A stretch of 64,000 nucleotides of DNA. Origin: Micropterus salmoides. Lineage: Eukaryota; Chordata; Actinopteri; Centrarchiformes; Centrarchidae. Position 1 is the first letter of the stretch, and each line of letters opens with the position of its first letter. A program made the translations under genes and the position numbers. The notes beneath the pieces are model-generated. The model had not been told where the DNA came from and searched no databases. It saw only the letters and a list, made by a program, of their open reading frames with translations. This document shows positions 33,901-46,220 of this stretch, one piece after another. The DNA lies in NCBI RefSeq assembly GCF_014851395.1, contig NW_024040817.1, positions 18,688,519 to 18,752,518 of the forward strand. Reading direction: 5' to 3'.

Positions 33901-35114
33901 CAGCTCTTCACCAAGGTGTGCATGTCCCCAAAGTCTTTGTCCAGGAACACATAGGCCTTACGCTCACCGAGGATGATGTCCCTGATGCTGGCCACATTCT
34001 TGTGGGCTGGCAGGATCCCGTAGGCTCTGATCTTTTCCTGGTACACCCCCATATCAAAGACCTGGGGAGAGAGAGGAGAGTAGAAGAAGAGGAGAGGGAG
34101 ACAGGATGGAAATTAGGAAGGGAGATAGGCAGAGAGAGAGAATGTGAGAGGGGGAGGATGCAATGGGTCAGTGTGTTCTTAATGATCATCAGAGGAAACA
34201 ACCATGCAAATTTGGCAGAGAGTTAAAAAAAGGCTTAGGATATGCTTTGATTCCAGCTCAATACACTGTTTTTGCATGAGCGTGACAAATGAATCACCAA
34301 AGCATGACGCGATTAACTTTATTAATCAACAAAGCCAAACGCCTGCAGGTCTATCACGCACAATAAACACATGGGTCTGGAACATAGGAGGGCCCTGTCC
34401 TTATCAGAGCAGATCCTTATCATGATAGTCCTTCTTTGTCTCACATGTTTTCATTTTTGTGTGCCACGGCGTGGCGGATTGCAGTGACGTGTATGCAAAT
34501 GAGCCCAGTTGACAGAGTGTGAAGCCATAGTGCCGATGGTAGGTGGACTGCATTTCCACAACACAGCACAGGCTATGGGGTTGCCTAGTCTCTCACGTAG
34601 ACCTATTTATAAACAGATTTTAATCAATCATAGAGCCTGGCATAGTTCAAAATTTAAAAATCATGAAGCAACACTGCCAGTGTGACACACTTTGCGTGAG
34701 AATGACATTTGGTCGGCTAAATACTGATGACATGTCAGACAGGCTATTGAGCAACGCGGTGTCTTGAAACACCATTCATTCAAAGAAATTGCGCAATGAC
34801 GGGATTGCGCATACCTTGCACAGTAGCTCATCGCCGGTGTCGGTGTTCATCGCGCTGTGCATGCTCTCCCGGTCCGCCAGAGGTAGAAGCAGAAACGGTC
34901 CTATCCTGGATGGCCCCTGGTGGGTTGCCGGGATAGGGGTTGAGACGGGGCTGACCGGGGACCCGGGAGAAGTACCGAGGAGTCCCTGTGTGTCCCCCGC
35001 CTCTGCGCTCAGCCTGGCGCATTTAGCCGGCGGCTGATCATCTGAGTCCAGCCGCTTGTGCGCGACTCTCCCGGTGCGGATGCAGGGTGCCGGGCTGCTC
35101 CACTGCAAGTTCAT
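29899..35114 (-). CDS. trib3: Tribbles pseudokinase, most like TRIB3 (three exons, frameshifted as printed)
   Basis: Coding exons are 35,114-34,815, 34,061-33,769 and 30,371-29,899, all with GT-AG introns. Tribbles proteins are kinase-like scaffolds that hold substrates for the COP1 ubiquitin ligase and bind MEK1 or AKT. TRIB3 is induced by ATF4/CHOP stress signalling. Visible hallmarks: the LLCK lysine region (K100), LGDLKLRKFVF in place of HRDLKPEN (D185), SLE in place of DFG (205-207), a CPAYVSPE activation end, an HPWF motif, and the COP1-type EQMVP tail near the C-terminus. FRQ-ALAHCHQ-like, FVFADE, ILSS-YSGK and RLTAT favour TRIB3 over TRIB1 and TRIB2. The coding length of about 354 residues fits. 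After D222 the frame shifts by one base near 30,298. As written, the product ends at 265 residues and lacks the C-lobe. This is real damage or a sequence error. Confidence 0.85.
30615..30638 (+). repeat. (C)24 homopolymer
   Basis: Twenty-four uninterrupted C, read as poly-G in the tribbles transcript, about 244 bases upstream of the exon 3 acceptor. Its length is likely unstable and unreliable in the assembly. Confidence 0.95.
30931..30973 (+). repeat. (CA)21 microsatellite
   Basis: Uninterrupted CA repeat within tribbles intron 2. Confidence 0.97.
31172..31325 (-). repeat. 154-bp inverted repeat, right arm
   Basis: Reverse-complement partner of 26,619-26,772 with a single mismatch and no gaps, inside tribbles intron 2. 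No terminal repeats or target duplications are evident around either arm, so its origin is not apparent. Confidence 0.9.
33769..34061 (-). CDS. trib3: Tribbles exon 2 (residues 101-198)
   Basis: The acceptor CCCCAG precedes GTCTTTGATATG (VFDM), and the donor is AAAAAG|GTGAGA. The 293 bases encode the rest of the N-lobe and the catalytic-loop region: YQEKIRAYGILPAHKNVAS, then VFLDKDFGDMHTLVKSCRRL, AHCHQAGIVLGDLKLRKFVF and ADEK. The last codon is split AG|G. A plus-strand frame of 174 codons at 33,702-34,226 is the antisense shadow of this exon. Confidence 0.93.
34157..34164 (+). promoter_or_regulatory. Weak C/EBP-ATF composite-like site
   Basis: GATGCAAT matches eight of nine bases of the TGATGCAAT composite element through which ATF4 acts, about 100 bases upstream of exon 2 inside the intron. 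A match this short is expected often by chance. Confidence 0.2.
34788..34797. promoter_or_regulatory. Perfect C/EBP palindrome in intron 1
   Basis: ATTGCGCAAT is the ideal C/EBP dimer site. It starts 18 bases inside intron 1. A second site-like sequence, ATTGCGCAT (34,804-34,812), overlaps the splice donor, and ATTGAGCAAC lies at 34,745-34,754. TRIB3 genes are known targets of C/EBP-family factors with ATF4 and CHOP. Function here is inferred from sequence only. Confidence 0.45.
34815..35114 (-). CDS. trib3: Tribbles exon 1 (residues 1-100)
   Basis: The ATG at 35,114-35,112 has A at -3 and A at +4 and opens 300 in-frame bases ending TGCAAG|GTATGC, a good donor in phase 0. The exon holds the variable N-terminal region with KRLDSDDQPPAKCARLS, a Ser/Pro-rich stretch (SPGSPVSPVSTP), then SRIGPFLLLPL, the start of the pseudokinase fold, and ELLCK. 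Basic KR and KCARL clusters could act as nuclear-localisation signals (inference). It is markedly GC-richer than its surroundings. Confidence 0.9.
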
Positions 35115-35390
35115 CCTGATAGACTGATTGTCCGTGAAAACAAAAACGAGACCCCGACTTGTTTTGGACGCGTCCTTTGATGGTTAAAATAAACTACAAA
35201 CTGTGCGCTCCATTCCTCCGTGTGAGACTCATTATAGCTGAGATATAAATGAAACTTCAGTTGATTCAGTGACAGCGCGTTTTTTTTGTGTGTGTGGTAA
35301 TAATCCAACCCACGTCCTTTTGGAGAGTGAATGCCCGTGGCTCTGAGGTCTGTGTACTTTTGGTAAAAAAATCCCTTACAGTCCCGACTG

Positions 35391-35436
35391 GGAGAGAGAT
35401 GAGAAAGAAAGAAAGGGAGAGAGAGAGAAAGAGAGA
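35391..35436 (+). promoter_or_regulatory. GA-rich tract in the tribbles 5' flank
   Basis: A pure purine tract (GAGAGAGATGAGAAAGAAAG and on) about 280-320 bases before the start codon, CT-rich on the gene strand. Such tracts are common at vertebrate promoters and 5' UTRs. I cannot place the transcription start. Confidence 0.3.
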
Positions 35437-38400
35437 CCGCCTCACACTCACAGAGGCAGAGAGTGAGTGAGCTCCGGTGATGTTGAGCTCAGAGCTCAAA
35501 CACTCCACCCGACCAGTCCAGCCTCCTGGTGACACAACCATTGAGCAATCAACGGCACCGACTCTAGCTCAGCTCTGCCTGCTGTATCACCTTTCACAGA
35601 AACTATAGGCCTAAGGTGCAAACATTAATGTTATTTGTGTGTGCGCGCGTGCGCCTGTCATGGTGTCATGAATCTCGAAATTCCTGATTTTGCTGATACT
35701 GAAAAAAAAACCTGAGCATGTGAGAGGAATGAAGAAATCATCTGCTACTTATCACGGCTGCCTCACCCAGCTTACACATGCTTTGGACAATAATTAACGA
35801 TCTTTAAAACTCTCTCTCTGACTCAGTTGTTCCTTAACGTTCCGCTCTTATTGCCATTTATTACCAGCTGCAACAGTCTCTCCGCAGACCTCCTGTATGG
35901 CACCTGAAGTGTTTGCTCTCCAAATGTTGTGCCTCTAGTGCGAACTAGCCAGTACAAAGCTTCACTGTATGAGCCTTAACTCTAGCTTTAACATCGCCAT
36001 GATATTTTCCCATGCTGAGCCTGTTTGTTATGTGGATATGACTCACCCCCATAAAGCCTTCATGGTGCTTGGCTATAAGCATTCACATAAAATATGCCAG
36101 CGCGACTCTGTAGACAACATCATAGCAGCTGGGCTCCCAGAGACACTGATCCCAGGTTAAAACTACTTGTATACCCAAATACCACAAGCAAGCAAGTCAG
36201 TGCTGTGCAATCTGTGTGAAAATTATGCAATATTCTTGAAAAAAAAAGGATAATCAGTGAACTATGAACTGTTACTTAAGAATGTAAGAACCAGAATTGA
36301 AGGTTGAAGTACAGTATATAGTCAGTCTGAAATACATTGCTGTGATGATGAGTGTTGCAGTTGAGCTGATGGTGTGAGGTAATAACAAATGTGCATGTTT
36401 GTGTGTGTTTGTCACGGTGTGTACACACACACACACACACGCGTGACCATGTGTGTGTTGCGCAAGGGTTCTCTTTTTCCACTGCTTTATGTTGAACAAG
36501 CATGCACAAGAGTGGCTGCAGTAGAGGCTCACTGAGCGTTCACTAAAGCACAGAGCACCAGCTGGCCTCTTTTGCACGACCCCTCCTGCCAAACAGAAGC
36601 ATGCCGTTCCGAACCATTTCTTTTCACATTTCCAACACAGTTCCTTCCACAAGAGGTCACACACTTAACCAGGTCGCAGCAGCTCGGCTCAGCTTGACTG
36701 AAAAAGGTCATGTGAACGTGTCTCTGCAGGTCGTCCAAATATGGATGAGCTGCACATCTCAAAGGAATGATGGCTTGTTATTTTTAGGCCTCACATTCTT
36801 TCTTTTTGCAGTGGTCGTATTATGAATAAGGTGACTCACCAACTGAGTGATGTATGTGCATCTCTGTGAGCAAGTGTGTTTGTCATGCCGTCGAGCAGGC
36901 ACAGGAACAGGTTTCCTCTCACTCTGTCCAGTTCAAAAAGCAGGATGAACAGTCACTGTGGGAATGGGCTGGCAGAGCAAGGTAAATGGTTTATTGTTAC
37001 CTGACAATAGTCCATCATAGTGATGATGCATGTATGTCGCTTGTTTATGTGAGACGCATTGTTTCGGTATACAGTGGAAACAGTGACTCGTTTGTGTGGA
37101 CTATGATATACACACAGTGTTTGCGTGTGTGTGAGACATGACAGTTTGTTCCAATGTAATTCATAGTTTATGTTGGAATCATTACACAAGGTCACACCAT
37201 ACTACATGTTTAGGTTGTACGTTACTCTTATGCAAGATCCTTTATGTGCAGGTTGTAGCATTATATAGCTGGTAAGCCAATGTGTACCTCATACTGAATG
37301 GGGGTGTGTGTTATGTGTGTGTATACGGTGCCTGTGTAGGAGTGTGGCTGCATCCCCCTGCCAGTGAGCTAGAAGAGAAAACAGTATTCAGGGCATGCTC
37401 TCCCTTGTTATAATTAGCTGAGTCACTCACCACCAGCAGCGGTGACGAGAGGCTGGGAATTGATCAGCTCTGAGAATAGTTCAATCTGATCTTGCTGACA
37501 GCCAGCGCATCATACTGTTAATTATTCTTCATTTGAGCTGCTCTGAACAGAGCTGCAGACTTGAGACTAGAACTCGAGTCAGATGTGCAGGTAGTTGTGA
37601 ACAACAGGACTTGCAACTTGACATGAAAGTAATTGACTAATGATTCTCTTGAAGATGTGTACTGGAAGATGAATGTAGGAAAATACTATGCAAAATGTAC
37701 CTCATCTCTGACCTCACATCTCTGCAAAGACAGACAATCAACATTTTCATAACTGGTGAGCAAAACTATGGCAAATATGGTAATTATTGTAATTACAGCT
37801 GACCCCTTTTCTTAGCATCTGAAAAACGTCACTTGAGGAAAGAAGGAAGTAATGGCACTGTATGCAACAGTAGTCTTTTTACAAGTCCATCATCTTCCTC
37901 TATTGGTATAATACTGACTGCTATCACTTTTTTTCTTTTATGAATTTTGTAAAGTAGAAACTTGTTTTCTGTGAATGTCTGGTTGCCTGCCATTACCATT
38001 GTGTCTTTGGACAGCTGACAATGTTCTATGAATGTAGAATTAGAGTGTGGGAGATAGAAGTGGGCCACTGGATATTCAACTGTATGCTAGCAATAAAAAT
38101 ATAACATTTCTATTCAGTCTGGGTGTAAATTCTGCCTTTAGAACAAAAAGAGGTCTAATATAACTTTTTATAACCATTCTTCTCTCTTCTGTACATTTTG
38201 CCATAAGCTTGTAGACACTGTGAACTGAATGAACTCCAGGGTGGAGGTCTCATCCAAAATTAGTCATCAGCCCGCTATAACTATCTCTACTCTATATTTT
38301 CACAACCCTGGCTGACCTCAAGGACAATCAATCAAACCAGGAGCTGAGATGGGGATTGTTTCATGTGGATGGACTCCAGACTGTAGTCTGGCCAAAACAT

Positions 38401-40022
38401 TCTGCCTTCCTTTGCTAGTTATCTGTCCATCATTGTTTCTTTGATCTGTTAGGTTGAGTCAGGCTTGGTTAGATTAGAGAGACGCGGTACTTGGCAGTTT
38501 AATACATACTTTCAATCTTCACAATATGTTGTGCTCAGATTTTACAGCACATGACCACTAATTGTTTTGACATGGGAACACACACCTACACATTGTTCCC
38601 CATAGAAAACATTTGTTCTCACATAGGGGGAGTTGTCATGTTTGCACATACTCAGCACAAAGACTTCCTTAAAGGTCTTCTGAGAAATTGTAAAGTTTTA
38701 GCTAAAAATAAAATTCTTCATCTACTGTAAGTATTGTGTTCACATGAAGTGGCCGTCCTAAAAGCTCCCAGCTGTTTCATAGAACTGACCTTCATTTTAA
38801 CCCAAGAAAGAAAATACAATTTAAAACTGAAACTGAACCGAAATGTTGTGTAATGAATAATGGTGGTGGAATGTGGTGACACAGGGATCACAATGCATTT
38901 TCTGCGGGTGGAGATGCTCCCTTTATTATTTTAACCAGAAGAATATCTAATAGTCTTCTGTTGACAAATGTTGACTGACGTCGCCAGTGCTGTTAAACTT
39001 ATCTGTGGTATGAATAATATGTTCATGATCACATTACCTGGTTGGTTGATGATCTTTATGCTTCAAAATGACAACAAGATGAACAAGGTGAAACGCAACA
39101 CTAGATGTTCCATCATGTTTAATGTAGATTTAACATGCAGAAATTGATCCTCTAAATGCTTTTTTAACTACTCACTCCTGATATGTGCGGAAATGATAAA
39201 TTTTACTTCTCTTATCTGGAGACCATAATTACTGTAAAATGAGTGACGAAGGGAAACATTATATTCATTTTGCAGACCAAAGGGAACTACAGCGACTGCA
39301 CTCAAATTTAATAGGAATAGGAACTTGAGCTAGATCATCAAAAAGAAAAAGTAAACAATAGCAGCCTCTATTAATATCACGAACACATGATTTAATTGAA
39401 ATGGCCACTTTGATCAGTTAATGGATTATATTGGATGACTGAAATTATTCTGTACTGTTGCGCGGCACTGCAGTAGTTACAAAGATAACAACACAATGTA
39501 TTAATTCCCATTGTGACCCTCAGAAATATAGACAAAACAAACAATAATACCAGACAAATGTTGTACATTCAAAGAGCCTAGCTCTGATATAAAGCAGGCT
39601 AAAAATGAAACCACCATCCTTTCAAGGCCACTTTTAAGATGCTCTCTGATGTTTTTAACTTTCTAACTTTGTAAAGAAGTATTCCATTGTGCTACAAGAT
39701 TGAGGAAATGCAATTTTACCCATTCAATTCAAAGTGAAAAAGTATATTGTTTTGTAGTTATGTAGTTCTCTTTATGAAATAACACAATTTCACTGGAAAT
39801 TCATCAAATACGACCTATCCTCCTCAGTCCTTCATCAGTAGAATTTCACTTGAAAAGATCAGCTCACTTCCCTTCATGTCCTAAGAACATAATTTCATAA
39901 CTTCGTCTTTATCCGTCACTCATCAACACATGATTTCACTGAAATAGTTTGCCTTACACTCAGAACTCCACTCCAGGATGACTCAAGGGGTTTCCTGTTG
40001 CTAATGGGAAGTGAATGGCAAT
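35437..40022. other. Upstream flank of the tribbles gene and non-genic stretch
   Basis: About 4.6 kb. The first few hundred bases may include promoter sequence, with a C/EBP-like ATTGAGCAAT at 35,540-35,549. Frames such as minus 36,272-36,664 cross CA/GT tracts and have no domain. No gene or named repeat is recognised. Confidence 0.45.
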
Positions 40023-40065
40023 TGTGTGTGTGTGTGTGTGTGTGTGTGTGCACGCTGTGGCCACA

Positions 40066-40139
<74 letters not shown>
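40023..40139. repeat. Inverted (TG)14 / (CA)35 microsatellite pair
   Basis: (TG)14 at 40,023-40,050, an 18-base unique spacer (40,051-40,068), then (CA)35 at 40,069-40,139. The two tracts are reverse complements and could fold into a long hairpin. The frames reported here are Cys-Val and Thr-His artefacts. Confidence 0.95.
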
Positions 40140-40143
<4 letters not shown>

Positions 40144-43100
40144 ACACCATACTGTCACCAGCCCATCACAGAGGTTACTCAAGCTGTCTCCCCTCAGCCT
40201 GGTTGATCCCATGATGTCACCCTCACTGGAATGAGAAAAGACCCATTGAGAAAAGTAAACAAGAAGTGGTTGTCATCTATCGCTCAGCTGATGAAAAAAG
40301 ATTTTATTATTTGTGAAGTATTGTAAGTGACGATTTACATTTTTTAGACAGTAGGAAGGTAAGGGAGAAAGATGTGAGATCAAAGAGTGAATGATTAGTC
40401 CAGCAGCTTTGATCGCTGAGGATGTGAAGAGATCGAAGAAGATGTCGGAGGAAGCGACTAAGAGAAAAAGAGAGTGATGAGCAAGACACCAGACAAGAGT
40501 AAATATCCGACTGACTTTTACTCATTAGAAGGACAGATGCCGAGCTGGCCTTGTTGCTGTTAGATTGGTCATTAATAACTTTATTGGCTGACTTGCTGTG
40601 TCTTGTGTCGACTCGAGCAAAATCAGCCAGATGTTTCACAGACAGAGGTTTAGACGTGTTATGTTAGCAAACATACTAATGGTTAGATAACACACTTCTA
40701 CGCTGGTAAGGTTACTGTAAGTGCTCTTGCGTCGGTTGCTGTCTAGCTTTGTTGGCTAGCTTGCCATCCAAGTTTCAAGCAATATTAGGCTGCTGCTGGT
40801 GGAGAGCGGTGCTGGTGTCGTGCCGGAGCCAAGTGAGCGGGCAACATAACCAGACTCAGCAGCAGATGGCAGAGGCGAAGAGACAGAAGAGGACATTGAC
40901 GTAGGAAGCTAATAAGTGAATAAGAGAGTGACTGAGCAAGAGGCTGCAGGACGTCCTGTGTGAATGTCTGCGTAAAAATGTAATGTGAATCCATCAAATA
41001 GTTGTCAAGACCATCCACTTGTAACCTAAGAGGTCAACCTCATGGTGGGGCTCTAAAGTCAGGGCATCACCAAAGTCATTGCCTGGGAACCAGGCATATC
41101 TGTACAAAATCATGGAATCAAATGTTGTTAAATAGAGCCATAGAGTGTTTCTATGCTACCAAGGTTCTATGTTCCCCAGCTCAATATGCTCTTAATATAA
41201 ACACCTATGCTGGGAACATTGAACCCTGGGAACATAAGGATGTCGCTAGCATGGCTTATAATGCCTAATCAGTTTTTCTTGTTTGTTTTTTCAGTTCTCG
41301 TCTTAATATTCTCTATCACACAATTCCCCCAGTGTCTCACTTTGATTTACTTCATCTGCGCCGTTAAAAGTATTCTTTCACAAACAGAGCCTTAGAGTAT
41401 GGCACATCAAAGTGTCCTCCGACATTAATCTCCTCTGTGCTGTTTGATGAAAGATAGTTACAGCTGCTGTTCAAAAGGGGCATCTACTGTTGACATACCT
41501 ACACTAAATTATATTCTGAGTGAGCAGATCCTCAGTCCCTCTTCATTTCAGTAAGCGAGGACACAAAGTACATCTTCCAGCCAAAACACAAGAGGTTGGA
41601 TCATCATTAATGACACTTCTAGCGAGAGAGGGAGACAGATCTACAGAGAAAAAAACTCTTTTTTGTTACCAATCCCCACGACAAGTCCCATAACCCCCAA
41701 CCTCTTTCCAGAGTGAGTCAACCAGTAGTAAATTTATCAAAGTGTACCAACACGAGAGGGAGAGAAGAGCTTAGCATTTGGAAAAAGCAATTAATTGCAG
41801 GATAATACCCCATGTAACAGGATTTCAATGACTGTTAGCGCTGCTCCGCTCCAAAAGGAGATTTATTCTCATAATCCCATGATGAAAGGGATGACCAATT
41901 ATTTCCCACGCATTGGAACACACTGCCTGAACCAGGGCTAGGCCAGCGGGAGAAAGAGGAAGCGAGGAGGAAAAGACAAGAAAGTGTTTGTGTGTACACA
42001 TACACGCTTACTATTCAGCCAGCAACAACAACCTGTCACTCTTCACAAATTACCTAACGCAGAGCTTTTAATGATATGATTGCACTATAACTCACGGGAG
42101 AAAGATGAAAGCCGAGCGTTGCTCCATTAACTGCAAACTCTGTGGCTGCTTAAAATTAGGCCCTGCGTTTCTTGGCGTTTCATCAGTTTTGAAGGATGTT
42201 GGAAATGTGGGTTAACATTCATGAAGTTTATGTTTGAGTTTCAGCGGCAGAATGTCATCATAAAGGAGTATACATGATGTTATTGAAACAGGCAGCAACG
42301 TCTTTCAAAGGAATTCATTCATAGACGTTTGTCCCTGGTGAATCATGATGGTACAGCTTTCTAATTAAGGGGAGATAGTAGACCAAAACGGGGCAAATTA
42401 TTTCTCAAAACCGTCTTCAACTGTTGAAAATCTTGAAACTGTTGATCCAGAACTTGTTAAGATATTTGAAAACGCTTTGGAAGACATTTTATCCTGTGCT
42501 CTGTTGAACACTTTGAAAGCAAATCCTCAGCGCATTATCTAGCTGTGCAGCTCTCCCCAAATCTTTAACGAGCAGTTCACTCAAATTAGAAAAAATCTAA
42601 AATATTTTCCTACTTACAGTATACGTCATATCTAACTATGTACAAATGTTAATTTGAGATCTCTATTGCTCTTACTCCTGTCACTTACCCGATAATCGGC
42701 AGACTTTACTGTGAAAAGTTTTTTAGTACTTTCTTCCTCAGGAGGCAAAGAGTCTCCAACAAAAAAATGTATCCTGATGACCAAAGAAGTCTCCAAAACC
42801 CCCCTCCCCCTATACCTTGATATCAAAATTGGAAGGGCTGCATCTGTTCAGTTTTGTAACTTTTCCAAAACCGACAGTCTTTCATTCACACCCACTCTGG
42901 CCAAGTGTGCAGAGGTGAGAAACAATGGAGGATTTGAAGCTCTAATTTGTGTTTCTTCACGCAATTACCTCTGTCCCTTTTCATACCGTATGTACAAACA
43001 AGTGCAATGCTATGAAGGAGAGCCTCTGACGAGAGATTTTGTGAAGTGTGTATTGTTATCCCTATATTTAAACAATTGTCACATCTCGCCCCCTTGCTTT

Positions 43101-45899
43101 TCACCTCGCCTTTGAGTGTGGCCATTCGGAACAGCTATAAACTCTTTTGCCTTCAGATGCAGTCTGATGACACGCCATACAAACTAGTTTTAAATATAAC
43201 CAGACCTATCTCAAAACTTTGCCCAATAAATCTGAAATGATCTGCATGTATTGATATTTATAGGGCTACGTTAATAGCAACAGTTCCCATCAATGTGTTC
43301 TTCCTGCTTTTGCTCTTGGTTTGGAATCTTTAAGTACAACAATGGGCTCCCTGGTGGTTCCTGGACCTGCAGAAGTAACCATTTACTGAAAGGTTCATTA
43401 TACTCCTCATTAGTTTAAAGATCTTTACTGTAGATGTCAGCCTTCAGGTCATAAGTCCCCATTGAGATTACAGTCATGCACAATTTTGTTGAATGGTGAT
43501 TCACTGCACCAAATTTAACCCAGTCAGTCAGACCTGCAGGAAACAGGTATTGTCTTCAATGCTGAACATTTCAGTGAGCGCTGAGTCAGTGTGGCAGGAT
43601 CACTATGGCTGCGTGATAGCCGAGTGAACTGCACGTCCTGCTGTGTGTGTCCAGGCACAAACACACAATTGCAGTTACTTCAGGTACCTCTTCCAGTGTT
43701 ATGGGTGCTGTTGATGTGTACCCTCCACAGCGAGAGAGTGTGTGTGTTGATGTGACATTAGCTGGTGCTGACTGAAGGTTTGTATGTGTGTATTTGTGTG
43801 TGGATAGGGTGTGGACAGAAGTAATTAAGGTGTCAGGAAACATGCATTATTAATCGTAACACGACGTAATACTGGAGAGGCAGCGTGATCTGTCATGCCC
43901 AGCCACTTTAACAGCCCTGGGGTGTGTGTGACTGTGTGTGTGTGTGTGTGTTTCTTGTGTGTTTTTTTGTGCAAGTTGGTTCCTCTGAAAAGAGGCACAC
44001 AGTATGTGCTGAGGATGTGTTTATTTGTATGCATGTGTCTGTGACTGCTTTTGTATTGTAGAATATGAACACATGCTTCAGTCTGTGTTTCTGTCTGTGT
44101 CTGTGTTGGGAATGAAAAAACAAATACATGTATGACCTATTCCAGCATGAGTGCTCTGACTAATATGTGGCCCATTTCTAATGTTATCTTGCTTTTGTTT
44201 CATGAGGTCACTGTAAGGGACACTCAATGAGTGTAGTCGTGACAGAGCCACCGCAAAAACATTTTCTATTCGTGGCTCAGTGTGCTGAAGAGGAGCCATG
44301 CTTGTTTGTGTTACAGTGTTGAGACAGGGCTTAGGTGTTAGGCAAGTTACCAGGCTGTGACTCACTGTTTTGTGTTGATTTTCCCTCACTGTTTAGTGTT
44401 TCCCTCAGGGTAAATTCTGAAGGGGTTAGGTTGATCCGGTCTTTTTAAATCCAGGTTGAGCAGTGGTATAACAAATGCTACAAGAGACTAGTGAGGGCTT
44501 AGGGAAAGTTTTCACATATCATAGACGAAGTCAAAAATATACAGAAAAAGGGGAAAGAATATGTCTTTGAATTAGTTTCAAATAAAAGCAAAAGTGCTTT
44601 TTAGGAAGACCATACCCACTGTACAATCTTCAAATAAATGCAAAAGCTCAGAGCAGTTGCATCTAAATTTTTGTTTGCAGATAATAAAGGCTCTATTCAT
44701 TCATCAAGCCTGTACAAACAGACATGCAAGATTAAACTCTACATGTTGTATTGTAGTGACATTGTCACGCATATAAGATACAATAAATTATCGTTGTGTT
44801 ATTAGCTTTGCTGGGCCGTAACTGTCAAATGTGACTATAAACATCAGCAAGGTACCTATTACTTGCAGCAAATAAATCATCTATAATTTTTTTTGTCACA
44901 ACAATTTACCAGGCTTGTCTTTCTACTGTTCATCTGTGGGGGAAAAAAATGATTCCTTGGAAAAATAACAAAACAACAATAAATGCAATCACTTTTAGGT
45001 ACTTTTTTGGTCTGAGACAGCAATGACAAAAAAAACAAAACACAAATCACCTAAATAGCGATGCGATAATGCAGGGATAATAAAACTCTCTTTCTGGTAC
45101 AGTGAACTTGTAGCATAGCAAGGTCATCATGAAAGTTGTGCCTTACTGTTTTTTTTTTTTACTTGTTGTCCCCTGATCCTGAGCAGTATGCAGGGGTCTT
45201 GGCACTTAATAAATTCAAGAGCACTGCAAGAAATCTTTAAGTGTTTTTCCACCCTCAGGCGTGTTCCATGTTCTGTGGTCTCTGCTGTTGTGAACTTATT
45301 TGACATGTTATTATTCTCTATCGCGCCTGGCTGTGCATCTGAGAGAGCAGCTTAAACCTGCGTGGAGGCTTGCCTGGAAAATCTGGGTGAAGTATTCACG
45401 GTGTGGAGAGAAGGACAAGGGTAAAGCTCTCTTTAAGGATTTTTTTGCACCTTACCCGTAGCTGCTGAAATGATTTCTATGTGTCAGGAAAGTCCAATCA
45501 GTGTTTGAGAAAATAAACAGCTCTATCTCAAATCCAGAAACCAAAGACATCGATTTCCAGCTGTGATGCCTTCAACATGTGAAAGAGAAAATGTTAGTGG
45601 CAAATTAGAGTTGGCAAATACCACAGAGCGTAGATAGTGACTGTGGCAATCATGAGTTTTGAGATACTTGAGAGTTTTCATTAAATTAACATAATTTTAA
45701 TGGATTCAAAACAATTGGTGCTTTTTGTCCATGATACCTAGCAATCACTTTCCAGTAGTACTGTTTGTTTGTGGCAGGTTCCACACTGGTGCTACCACAA
45801 AAAGGAAGAAGGTAAGACTTTTAATACTGACAAACTAAAAGGAAAAAACATGCTTATATTGTAGCTTTTGAAAATGTACTTTTACTGTATGCTGAGATT
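40140..45899. other. Non-genic stretch
   Basis: About 5.8 kb with no supportable gene. The 134-codon plus-strand frame at 42,711-43,115 and the 110-codon minus-strand frame at 40,307-40,639 show no recognised domain. A section around 41,150-41,240 repeats phrases such as CTATGTTCCCC and GGGAACATTGAACCCTGGGA, suggesting a decayed short repeat. Confidence 0.45.
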
Positions 45900-46220
45900 T
45901 TTTTCCCTTAAAAGAACAGTTTGACATATTTGGAAAAAGGCTTTTTCAGTTTCTTTCCGTGAGTTAGAGGTTAAGATCAGTACCACGACAGCTAGCAGCA
46001 GGTTAGCTTAGCTTAGGACAAAGACTGGAGACAGGGGGGGATAGCTAGCCTAGATCTGTCCAAAGGAAAAAAAATAACAAAACTGTGGAGGCCAAGAAAA
46101 GAATGATCAAGGATTCATAGTGTGGAGAAAAGGTACAGGAAGGCGCATGAATCTGGCACATGACCGGAATATTTCTTGGCCAGGAGCAGTAATTTTTCTA
46201 GAGTCTCTCTATGCAAGAAA
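45900..46220 (+). repeat. TTAGCTTAGC-family MITE-like repeat
   Basis: In order: AAAAGAACAGTTTGACATAT, CAGCAGGTTAGCTTAGCTTA, GGACAAAGACTGGAGACAGG, ATAGCTAGCCTAGATCTGTC, CAAAGG, and near the end GGAATATTTCTTGGCCAGGA followed by GCAGT. This is one of the longer copies in the window. Confidence 0.65.

Larger units (their letters stand above)
34062..34814 (-). other. trib3: Tribbles intron 1
   Basis: A 753-bp intron with GTATGC start and CCCCAG end. On the transcribed strand its last 100 bases are an almost pure pyrimidine tract (purine-rich on the plus strand, about 34,064-34,158). Its first 30 bases hold C/EBP-type sites. Confidence 0.8.

Noticed and set aside
33702..34226. 174-codon plus-strand frame, the longest in the window
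   Set aside because: It is the antisense of tribbles exon 2 and its pyrimidine-rich intron end. The minus strand has the splice sites and family motifs.
35242..35249. TATA-like ATATAAAT upstream of the tribbles start codon
   Set aside because: On the gene strand it reads ATTTATAT in AT-rich sequence only about 130 bases from the ATG. Too weak to call a promoter element.
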